Shown here piece by piece: positions 1-7,321 of a DNA stretch of 64,000 nucleotides. A model generated the notes under the pieces. It ran no database searches and was not told the DNA's origin. It worked only from the letters and a program-made list of their open reading frames with translations. Each line of letters opens with the position of its first letter. Positions within the stretch are counted from its first letter, which is position 1. The stretch covers positions 496,001-560,000 of the forward strand of contig JADJHL010000012.1 in assembly GCA_016707585.1 (NCBI GenBank). The letters run 5' to 3'. A program made the translations under genes and the position numbers. Source of the stretch: Ignavibacteriales bacterium. GTDB taxonomy: Bacteria; Bacteroidota; Ignavibacteria; Ignavibacteriales; Ignavibacteriaceae.

Positions 1-881
1 AAAATCCCGGGGCAAAATTCGGAGCATTATATATTTACGTTCTCGTAATCATCCTAGCAATTGGAATTTATTACGTTAACAATCTTGAAAACATTTCAAG
101 ACAAAGTGTACCTCCGGTTTTAAAGGATACGACTGTTGTTACAGATTTAGTAGTAAAGAATGCACAAACAATTCCACCTATCGATATCAAAACTGTAAGT
201 CAATCTACACCTGAACTGCTTACTGAAGGTGAAAAAATTTATAAAACAAATTGTGCATCTTGCCATGGTGAAAATGGCGCTGGCGGCGGTCCTGGTTCTA
301 TGGGATTAAATCCTGCTCCAAGAAACTTTACATCAAAAGATAATTGGAAAAACGGAACTAGACTTTCTAATATCTATACAACTTTGCAGGAGGGATTACC
401 ACCAAGTGCAATGATTGCATATGATTTTCTTTTACCTAGGGAGCGATTTGCTGTTGCACATTACATCAGAAAGAATTTTATTCCAACACCTGATAATGAT
501 ACAGAGGCCGATTTACTAGCGCTAGAATCAATTTACAGTTTATCCGGCGGATTACAGCTTGCTGCACAAATTCCAGTTAAAAGTGCGAGCTTTTTAGTTG
601 TAAGTGAAAATCAAATTACAAATTCAAAAATTGATTCAACCGTAGCATCGATAAAAAAATATCAAACGGAAATTGGTTACAATGTTTTTTCAAAAGTTGT
701 TAAAAATCAGAAAACAGTATTATCATTCTTAACAAAAAATTCTGGTTGGAAACAGAATGAATCTGTATTCGTAAATCTTATTGTTAACAATGTTAACCAA
801 AATGGATTTAATGGTTCTGTGTTTAATTTGAAAAATGAAGAATGGAATTCTCTTTATAGCTTGATGTTAAAATTGATTTAA
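1..881 (+). CDS. Membrane-anchored monoheme cytochrome c (5' partial)
   Basis: The reading frame is open from base 3, so the gene begins before the window. An ATG at 300 is internal, because the heme motif lies upstream of it. The visible N-terminus has one membrane helix (ALYIYVLVIILAIGIYYV), a linker, then CASCH at bases 252-266, the heme c attachment site. A downstream PPSAM supplies a likely axial methionine. About 115 C-terminal residues after the heme domain match nothing I recognise. It ends 11 bases before the SCO1 gene of a cytochrome oxidase cluster, so an electron-transfer role is likely. The heme subunit of an alternative complex III (ActE-like) that precedes caa3 genes in related bacteria is one possibility. 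That identity is inference; the heme c protein call is firm. Confidence 0.85.
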   Translation, partial: NPGAKFGALYIYVLVIILAIGIYYVNNLENISRQSVPPVLKDTTVVTDLVVKNAQTIPPIDIKTVSQSTPELLTEGEKIYKTNCASCHGENGAGGGPGSMGLNPAPRNFTSKDNWKNGTRLSNIYTTLQEGLPPSAMIAYDFLLPRERFAVAHYIRKNFIPTPDNDTEADLLALESIYSLSGGLQLAAQIPVKSASFLVVSENQITNSKIDSTVASIKKYQTEIGYNVFSKVVKNQKTVLSFLTKNSGWKQNESVFVNLIVNNVNQNGFNGSVFNLKNEEWNSLYSLMLKLI

Positions 882-892
882 GTTTTGCTTTT

Positions 893-1687
893 ATGAAAAT
901 ATTTTTTGTTTCGATTATCATTTTAGTTTTTGCATTTAATACTAATGCTGATGATAAAAAAATTGAAGTTGGAATTGATGAACAGCTTGGTAAAACAATT
1001 CCATTACAAGAATACTTTGTTGATGAAAATGGAAATAAAGTTCAGCTAAAGGATTTGTTTACTAAACCAACAATTCTTTCTTTTGTGTATTACAATTGTC
1101 CTGGTATTTGCAGTCCATTGTTAATGGAGTTTGCAGATATAATCAATAAATCAGATCTAGTTGCAGGCGTTGATTATAATGTTGTTTCGATAAGTATGAA
1201 CGAACTCGAAACTCCGAAAGATGCACTTGAAAGAAAACAAACGTTCTTTAAAACACTTGATAAAAATATTCCACCTGAAAGCTGGAAATTTTTAACAGGG
1301 GATAGTGCAACAATAAAAAAAGTTGCTGATGCTGTAGGTTTTCATTTCAAGAGAAATGGAAAAGATTTTTTACATGCTGGTGCTTTTATTTTTATTGATA
1401 ACAATGGAAAAATTTGCAGATATCTTTTTCCAAGTTATTCCGAGAAGCGTGGATTTGGAATTTTACCTTTTGATTTTAAAATGTCAGTGATTGAAACATC
1501 AGAAGGAAAAATTTCACCAACAATGGCAAAAGTTTTACAGTTCTGTTTTAGTTATGATCCTGAAGGACAAACTTATGTTCTTAACTTTACAAGAATATTT
1601 GGCGCAGGAATCTTAATAATTATTGGAATATTTGTTATCGTTTATTTAAGAGTTAAACCTAAAAAAGATTTTATTAAAGCGAGGTAA
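893..1687 (+). CDS. SCO1/SenC copper chaperone for cytochrome oxidase
   Basis: A 264-residue thioredoxin-fold protein that delivers copper to the CuA site of cytochrome oxidase subunit II. It has an N-terminal signal sequence, the copper-binding CPGIC motif (C69 and C73), a distal histidine in LHAGAF (H161), and a C-terminal membrane helix near residues 236-255 (GILIIIGIFVIVYL). The C-terminal anchor is a feature of many Bacteroidota SCO proteins. It sits 8 bases ahead of coxA and is clearly part of the oxidase operon. CxxxC plus the distal His is the full copper ligand set, so it should be functional. Confidence 0.93.
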   Translation: MKIFFVSIIILVFAFNTNADDKKIEVGIDEQLGKTIPLQEYFVDENGNKVQLKDLFTKPTILSFVYYNCPGICSPLLMEFADIINKSDLVAGVDYNVVSISMNELETPKDALERKQTFFKTLDKNIPPESWKFLTGDSATIKKVADAVGFHFKRNGKDFLHAGAFIFIDNNGKICRYLFPSYSEKRGFGILPFDFKMSVIETSEGKISPTMAKVLQFCFSYDPEGQTYVLNFTRIFGAGILIIIGIFVIVYLRVKPKKDFIKAR

Positions 1688-1695
1688 TTTTATAA

Positions 1696-3357
1696 ATGAG
1701 TGAAGCAATTGCAGTTCCTAAAAACGGAAAGCAGCCCAGCTATCTGGATTATCAAGGTAAACACAAAGGTTTACTTGGCTGGATTCTTTCCACGGATCAT
1801 AAAAGAATAGGAATACTCTATTTAGTTGCGATCATTTCTTTCTTCTTAGTTGGAATGACATTTGGTTTTCTGATGCGACTTGAATTAATCGCACCGGGCA
1901 GAACAATTATGGATGCTCAAACCTATAATTCATTCTTTACACTGCATGGTGTAATAATGATATTCTTGTTTGTGATTCCCGGAATTCCAGCGGTCTTTGG
2001 TAACTTTTTTCTTCCAATTTTAATTGGAGCAAAAGACGTTGCTTTTCCAAGAATAAATTTACTTTCTTGGTATCTATATATCATCGGCGGATTGCTTGCA
2101 GTTATTTCTATAATAATGCCTGGTGGACCTATGGATACTGGCTGGACGTTTTATATTCCTTACAGCGTCAGAACTGGCACTAATGTTAGCTTAGCTCTTT
2201 TTGCTGCATTCGTTCTCGGCTTCTCATCAATACTTACAGGATTAAATTTTGTAACTACTGTTCATCGATTACGTGCACCAGGAATGGATTGGTTTAAAAT
2301 GCCATTATCCGTTTGGTCGCTTTATTCAACTGCGTGGGTTCAGGTTTTAGCAACTCCAATTATCGGAATAACATTAATTCTTGTTATCGTAGAAAGAGCT
2401 TTTGGAGTTGGATTGTTTGATCCGGCACTTGGTGGTGATCCGGTTTTATTTCAGCATTTATTTTGGATTTATTCTCATCCTGCAGTTTATATTATGATTC
2501 TTCCTGCAATGGGCGTTGTCTCAGAAATTATTCCTGTCTTTGCTCGTAGAACAATTTTTGGATATAAATTTATTGCACTTTCAAGTGTTGCGATTGCATT
2601 GTTTGGCTCACTTGTTTGGGCTCATCATATGTTCACAGCAGGAATGAGCAATACAGGGCAATTTATCTTTTCGTTATTGACTATGGTAGTTGCTATTCCA
2701 AGTGCGATAAAAGTTTTTAACTGGACTGCAACTCTTTATAAAGGTTCTATTGAACTTGCAACTCCAATGTTGTATGTACTTGCATTCATTTTTCAATTTT
2801 CAATTGGCGGATTAACCGGAGTTATGCAAGGAATTTTATCAATCGATATAATGATTCATGATACCTCATTTATTGTTGCACATTTTCACTATGTAATGTT
2901 TGGTGGAACAGGCTTTGGTTTATTTGCAGCTCTTCATTACTGGTTCCCAAAAATGTTTGGTAAAATGTACAATGAAAGAGTTGGCAAAGTAGCTTTCTGG
3001 CATTTATTTGTTGGATTTAACACTTTGTATTTCCCAATGTTTATTATGGGATGGTTAGGAATGCCGAGACGTTATTATGATTATTTACCTGAATTTCAAC
3101 CATATCATCTAATATCTACAATTGGATCCTGGATATTGATAGCAGGTGTTCTAATAATGATCACCAATCTTGTTAAAGCTTTACTAAGTAAAAATAAAAT
3201 TACTGAGAAAAATCCTTGGGGTGGAGAAACACTTGAATGGCAGATTGATACTCCACCAATTCACGAAAATTTTTATGAAATTCCTACAGTGCACGAAGCA
3301 CCATATGAATACAAACAAAACGAAACTGAAACTCTAAAAACTCAGGAGGTTAAGTGA
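1696..3357 (+). CDS. coxA: Cytochrome c oxidase subunit I (A2-type, caa3 family)
   Basis: The 553-residue catalytic subunit reduces oxygen to water and pumps protons across the inner membrane. Visible ligands are H84 (heme a, FTLHG), H261 with Y265 (SHPAVY, the CuB His and crosslinked Tyr), H310/H311 (CuB), and H396/H398 in VAHFHYV (hemes a3 and a). The motif IYSHPAVY replaces the GHPEVY of canonical A1 enzymes. It lacks the D-channel glutamate and has the YS pair that defines the A2 subfamily known from Rhodothermus and Thermus-like caa3 oxidases. It is followed by coxC with a 4-base overlap and translational coupling. Confidence 0.97.
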   Translation: MSEAIAVPKNGKQPSYLDYQGKHKGLLGWILSTDHKRIGILYLVAIISFFLVGMTFGFLMRLELIAPGRTIMDAQTYNSFFTLHGVIMIFLFVIPGIPAVFGNFFLPILIGAKDVAFPRINLLSWYLYIIGGLLAVISIIMPGGPMDTGWTFYIPYSVRTGTNVSLALFAAFVLGFSSILTGLNFVTTVHRLRAPGMDWFKMPLSVWSLYSTAWVQVLATPIIGITLILVIVERAFGVGLFDPALGGDPVLFQHLFWIYSHPAVYIMILPAMGVVSEIIPVFARRTIFGYKFIALSSVAIALFGSLVWAHHMFTAGMSNTGQFIFSLLTMVVAIPSAIKVFNWTATLYKGSIELATPMLYVLAFIFQFSIGGLTGVMQGILSIDIMIHDTSFIVAHFHYVMFGGTGFGLFAALHYWFPKMFGKMYNERVGKVAFWHLFVGFNTLYFPMFIMGWLGMPRRYYDYLPEFQPYHLISTIGSWILIAGVLIMITNLVKALLSKNKITEKNPWGGETLEWQIDTPPIHENFYEIPTVHEAPYEYKQNETETLKTQEVK

Positions 3358-3974
3358 GTTCTCAAGAACATGCCGTGGCTCACGCTCATCGTGATGATAT
3401 TGGAGCCAGAATGGGAATGTGGCTATTCCTCTTTACAGAATTAATTTTGTTTGGAGGTATGTTTATTCTTTATTCTGTTTACAGATATAAATATCCTGAT
3501 GCATTTCATCTTGCAGCAAAAGAGTTAAATACTATTGTTGGAACTTTTAACACGGCAATTCTGCTGACAAGTTCGTTAACAATGGCATTGTCAATAACTG
3601 CGATACAAAGAAAACAAAAATCATTGTCAATCTTTTTCCAGTTTATTACAATAGTTTTAGCGCTTGGATTTATGGTTAACAAGTATTTTGAGTGGACTGC
3701 AAAATTTCATCACGGAATCTATCCTGGTTCAGAAACACTACTTGCTAAACCAGCTGGAGAAATAGTCTTCTTTGGATTGTATTATGTTATGACCGGTTTA
3801 CATGGATTGCACGTAATAATTGGAATGGTTTTAATTGCTGTTATGATGAGGTTTACTTCAACCGGAGTTATTAAAAGTGATAGTTATGTTAAACTGGAAT
3901 CAGCAGGATTGTATTGGCACTTAGTTGATATAATCTGGATTTTCTTGTTCCCATTATTCTATCTGATTACATAA
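3354..3974 (+). CDS. coxC: Cytochrome c oxidase subunit III
   Basis: A 206-residue integral membrane subunit of the heme-copper oxidase. The N-terminus has the family signature ARMGMWLFLFTELILFGGMF, and the C-terminus has HGLHVIIGM and WHLVDIIWIFLFPLFYL. Its length fits a short subunit III with about five membrane helices. The start is GTG at 3354, which overlaps the coxA stop as GTGA. A strong AGGAGG lies at 3344-3349 and supports this start, although its spacing is short. It acts with CoxA, CoxB and CoxD in one complex. Confidence 0.95.
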   Translation: MSSQEHAVAHAHRDDIGARMGMWLFLFTELILFGGMFILYSVYRYKYPDAFHLAAKELNTIVGTFNTAILLTSSLTMALSITAIQRKQKSLSIFFQFITIVLALGFMVNKYFEWTAKFHHGIYPGSETLLAKPAGEIVFFGLYYVMTGLHGLHVIIGMVLIAVMMRFTSTGVIKSDSYVKLESAGLYWHLVDIIWIFLFPLFYLIT

Positions 3975-3992
3975 GATTTTTAAGGTATTTAA

Positions 3993-4307
3993 ATGGAAAA
4001 TAATCACGAAGAACATTTAGAACACACAGAGCACAATCCCGGATATGGTGTTTATATTCTTGTGTGGATGGCTTTAATGGCTCTTACAGGTGTTACTGTT
4101 GCTGTTGCAGGAATCAATTTTGGTGGATTAACAATCGCAACTGCATTGGTTATAGCTTCAATCAAAACTTATTTAGTACTAACAATATTTATGCACTTAA
4201 GAAGTGAAAGCAAAACCTTTAGAGTTTTTGTTGGAGTTGCTTTATTGTTTCTGATAATCTCATTTATTTTATTATTCTCTGATTATTCTTTTATCGTAAG
4301 GAATTAA
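3993..4307 (+). CDS. coxD: Cytochrome c oxidase subunit IV family protein
   Basis: A small 104-residue protein with a His/Glu-rich N-terminal tail (HEEHLEHTEH) and three membrane helices, matching prokaryotic cytochrome oxidase subunit IV of caa3-type enzymes. The third helix region contains TIFMHLRSESK, typical of the family. It lies between coxC and coxB with only two bases before coxB, so it belongs to the same transcript. Its role is structural, stabilising the oxidase. The family assignment rests on size, topology and position more than on catalytic motifs. Confidence 0.88.
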   Translation: MENNHEEHLEHTEHNPGYGVYILVWMALMALTGVTVAVAGINFGGLTIATALVIASIKTYLVLTIFMHLRSESKTFRVFVGVALLFLIISFILLFSDYSFIVRN

Positions 4308-4309
4308 AT

Positions 4310-4966
4310 ATGTTTAACGGTGCATCCAATTTTTCACATAATGTTGATGCGGTTTTTCTTTTTACTCTAATTGTATCAATCTTCTTTCTTGTTCTTATAA
4401 CAGGATTGATGATTTATTTTGTAATAAAATACAATCGTAAAAGAAATCCTAAAGCAACAAACGTGCATGGCAATATGGGATTAGAAATCGCATGGACTGT
4501 AATTCCTACAATTTTAGTTTTAATAATGTTTTGGTATGGTTGGGTAGGATATTCAGATATGTCAGAAGCTCCAAAAGATGCACTTACTATTAATGTTACT
4601 GCACAAATGTGGAAATGGGGATTCAAATATGAAAATGGAAAAACTGCTGATTCATTATATGTCCCAGTCAACAAAGCAATAAAACTTAATCTAACTTCTT
4701 TGGATGTGAACCATGCTTTTTACATTCCTGCATTTAGGATTAAGAAGGATGTGTATCCAAATCAAAGCAGAATGGTTTGGTTCAAATCTGATGAGGTTGG
4801 AAAATATGATATTGCCTGCGCGGAATATTGTGGATTGAATCATTCTTATATGTACAATAAGATAAATGTACTTTCAGAAAATGATTTTAATGAATGGTTA
4901 GCTACTGGTGTAAGTACGGATTCTTTAGCTGTTAAAGATTCAACAACTCAAGTTATGAGCAACTAA
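4310..4966 (+). CDS. coxB: Cytochrome c oxidase subunit II (CuA subunit)
   Basis: A 218-residue protein with two N-terminal membrane helices and a periplasmic cupredoxin domain that takes electrons from cytochrome c. The CuA ligands are H135 (DVNHAFY), C170 and C174 (CAEYC), H178 and M181 (LNHSYM). The aromatic entry patch is MWKWGF (100-105). Unlike many caa3 subunits II, the protein ends soon after the CuA domain and has no fused heme c domain. The cytochrome c proteins at either end of the cluster may fill that role. Gene order A-C-D-B is unusual, since coxB more often leads. Confidence 0.96.
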   Translation: MFNGASNFSHNVDAVFLFTLIVSIFFLVLITGLMIYFVIKYNRKRNPKATNVHGNMGLEIAWTVIPTILVLIMFWYGWVGYSDMSEAPKDALTINVTAQMWKWGFKYENGKTADSLYVPVNKAIKLNLTSLDVNHAFYIPAFRIKKDVYPNQSRMVWFKSDEVGKYDIACAEYCGLNHSYMYNKINVLSENDFNEWLATGVSTDSLAVKDSTTQVMSN

Positions 4967-4969
4967 ATA

Positions 4970-5836
4970 TTGAAAAATAAATTTCAAATATTTGCTGAGA
5001 TAACTAAACTTAGAATTACAATCTTTGTTACTGTAACAACTATGTTCGGTTTTATTGCTTCTACTGATTCAATTAATTCTAAGATAATATTACCCGCACT
5101 TGGAATCTTATTATTAGCTTGTGGTTCTGCTGCATTAAATCACTACCAGGAAAGAAAAACTGATGTGTTAATGGAACGAACTAAAAATCGTCCAATCCCA
5201 TCAGGAAAAATTTCAGCACAATCTACAATCCAACTTTCAGTTGCATTAGTTGTTTTAGGATCTATCTTACTCTTTATCGGGAGCGGACTTTTAGCTTTAT
5301 CACTTGGGTTGCTAAATCTCATTTGGTACAATGCAGTTTATACTCCGCTTAAAAAAGTTTCGCCTCTTGCAATAATTCCGGGCTCTTTAGTCGGTGCAAT
5401 TCCACCAGTTGTTGGTTGGGTTGCAGGCGGCGGAAATCTTTTAGATCCTCAAATAATTTTGATTTCGTTTTTCTTTTTCATCTGGCAGATACCTCATTTT
5501 TGGTTACTGCTTATGGTGCTGGATAAAGATTATCAAAAAGCTGGCTTTCCAACATTAACACAAATATTTAGTCAGCAGCAATTAGGAAGAATCACTTTTG
5601 TGTGGATAATTGCTACAGCTGTAACCGGATTACTTCTTCCATTGTTTCAAATTTCACATAATCAATTTGTTAACTACAGTCTTTTTGTTGCTGCATTGTT
5701 GTTAGCATTTAAATCGATAAACTTATTACAGCAAACACAAGAAACATCTGCATTTAGATTTGCTTTTAGAAGCATTAATTACTTTGCATTATTCGTTGTG
5801 CTTGTTGTTTCAATTGATAAACTTTTTGTTTCATAA
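4970..5836 (+). CDS. ctaB: Protoheme IX farnesyltransferase (heme O synthase)
   Basis: A 288-residue UbiA-family prenyltransferase that adds the farnesyl tail to heme b, giving heme O for the oxidase. The first allylic-diphosphate motif is NHYQERKTDVLMERTKNRP (N-x3-E-x3-D, with Glu where many bacteria have Asp). The second is DKDYQKAGFPTL. Multiple membrane helices follow. The start is TTG at 4970, three bases after coxB. The first in-frame ATG (5041) would remove the conserved LRITIFVTVTTM segment, so TTG is preferred. No ctaA (heme A synthase) is seen nearby. Confidence 0.93.
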   Translation: MKNKFQIFAEITKLRITIFVTVTTMFGFIASTDSINSKIILPALGILLLACGSAALNHYQERKTDVLMERTKNRPIPSGKISAQSTIQLSVALVVLGSILLFIGSGLLALSLGLLNLIWYNAVYTPLKKVSPLAIIPGSLVGAIPPVVGWVAGGGNLLDPQIILISFFFFIWQIPHFWLLLMVLDKDYQKAGFPTLTQIFSQQQLGRITFVWIIATAVTGLLLPLFQISHNQFVNYSLFVAALLLAFKSINLLQQTQETSAFRFAFRSINYFALFVVLVVSIDKLFVS

Positions 5837-5857
5837 ATCAAAACAAAGTGAACTGAT

Positions 5858-7201
5858 ATGGATTTTTTAGATAAATTAGTTTTACCACAATCCGCTGAAC
5901 ACATAGAGTTATTGCACTATATGCTGATTCTAATTCTTGCTTTATTTGTCCCTTTCATAAGCATAATATTCGGCGGAACTTTTGCATCAATACACTACGG
6001 TAAAAAATTTAGAAAAACAAAAACTCTTTATTATAAAAAGTTTTCAAAAGATATTATAGAATACGTTACTGTAAATAATGGAGTTGGAGTAATTTTAGGG
6101 TTGGTTCCACTTCTTGCAGCTATACTTATCTTTGCCCAACTTTTACACACAGCACAAATTCAAACAGTAAGTTTTCTTGCGTTGTCTTTTGCGTTTTTAC
6201 TCGTAGGTTTGTTTATGATTTACACTTATCGTTACTCGATGATGTTGAGTAATGTTATTGAATCAGTAAACCTAAACACTAACATTGATAAAGATGCCGA
6301 AGAAGATTATAGGAAAATAAAAGCGAAATCTTCTTATCTAAGTTTAAATTATGGTAAATCAGGTTTAGTAATTTTATTTATCGGAATTTGGTTTTATGTT
6401 GCTGCAATAACATCAGCTACAACATTTACAAGCTGGAATTTCCCAGGATTTATTACATCGTTAGCTGCTCCAAAAGTTCTTTTAAATTTATTGATTTTCA
6501 TTGCATTCGCGTTTACACTAACAAACGCGGCAATATTATTTATTCATCTTTATTGGAATGATTCTAAAAAGAATGAAGATATTTCTTATACAAAATTTGT
6601 AAAAGATACTGCATCAAAAGCTGGATTAAAGGCATCAATCATATTACCAGTTTTAATAGCAATCAATTTATTTTCGTTTCCTGAAACAAATTTATCCGGT
6701 TCAATTTTCGTTTATGCTGTTGTAAGTATTTTATTAATATTCCTTGCTTACCATTTCTTCTATATGATTCAGATTAAAAATGATTATAGATTCGGATCTC
6801 TTATTTTCTTCGTTCTGATTTTAGCTTCCGTTGCATTTATAATTAAAGATCAAAAGGCAATGACTAATGCAACAAAATCTCATTCTTTGGTATTAAGCAC
6901 ACAGTATGATAAAATACTTGCAGAACTAAAAGGAGAGGGAACGGTAGCAGTTTTAAACGGTAAAGAACTTTATGACGTTAGATGTGCTAGCTGCCATAAA
7001 TTTGAACAAAAGCTTGTTGGCCCAGCACACTTTGATGTATTACCAAAATATGTTGGTAAAGAAGCACAATTAGTTGCCTTCATAAGGAATCCAATTAAAG
7101 TTGATCCTGCATTTCCACCAATGCCAAATCCTGGTTTAAAACCACAGGAAGCAGATGCAATTGCAAAGTATCTTTTAGAAGAGTTTGCTAAAAAGAAATA
7201 G
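5858..7201 (+). CDS. Polytopic membrane protein with C-terminal cytochrome c domain
   Basis: A 447-residue protein with about eight predicted membrane helices (roughly 21-43, 75-95, 103-125, 168-188, 205-230, 255-272, 280-300, 315-333), followed by a periplasmic monoheme cytochrome c. The heme site is CASCH (376-380) and a likely axial ligand is M422 in FPPMPNPG. The last segment (LKPQEADAIAKYLLEEF) is a typical cytochrome c C-terminal helix. Histidines H15 and H20 in the first segment (HIELLHY) could bind heme b, and the membrane part loosely recalls quinol-oxidase-type subunits, but I cannot assign a family. As last gene of the oxidase operon it may donate electrons to CoxB, which lacks its own heme c. 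Confidence 0.82.
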   Translation: MDFLDKLVLPQSAEHIELLHYMLILILALFVPFISIIFGGTFASIHYGKKFRKTKTLYYKKFSKDIIEYVTVNNGVGVILGLVPLLAAILIFAQLLHTAQIQTVSFLALSFAFLLVGLFMIYTYRYSMMLSNVIESVNLNTNIDKDAEEDYRKIKAKSSYLSLNYGKSGLVILFIGIWFYVAAITSATTFTSWNFPGFITSLAAPKVLLNLLIFIAFAFTLTNAAILFIHLYWNDSKKNEDISYTKFVKDTASKAGLKASIILPVLIAINLFSFPETNLSGSIFVYAVVSILLIFLAYHFFYMIQIKNDYRFGSLIFFVLILASVAFIIKDQKAMTNATKSHSLVLSTQYDKILAELKGEGTVAVLNGKELYDVRCASCHKFEQKLVGPAHFDVLPKYVGKEAQLVAFIRNPIKVDPAFPPMPNPGLKPQEADAIAKYLLEEFAKKK

Positions 7202-7321
7202 TTTTTTGCTACTTAATAAATAAACACACAATTATTTCGCTTGAATATTTTATATTCATTGCTTATCTCTTATTATTGTAATTAATAAACCAAATATCTT
7301 TCATAAATCTTTGAGGATAAG

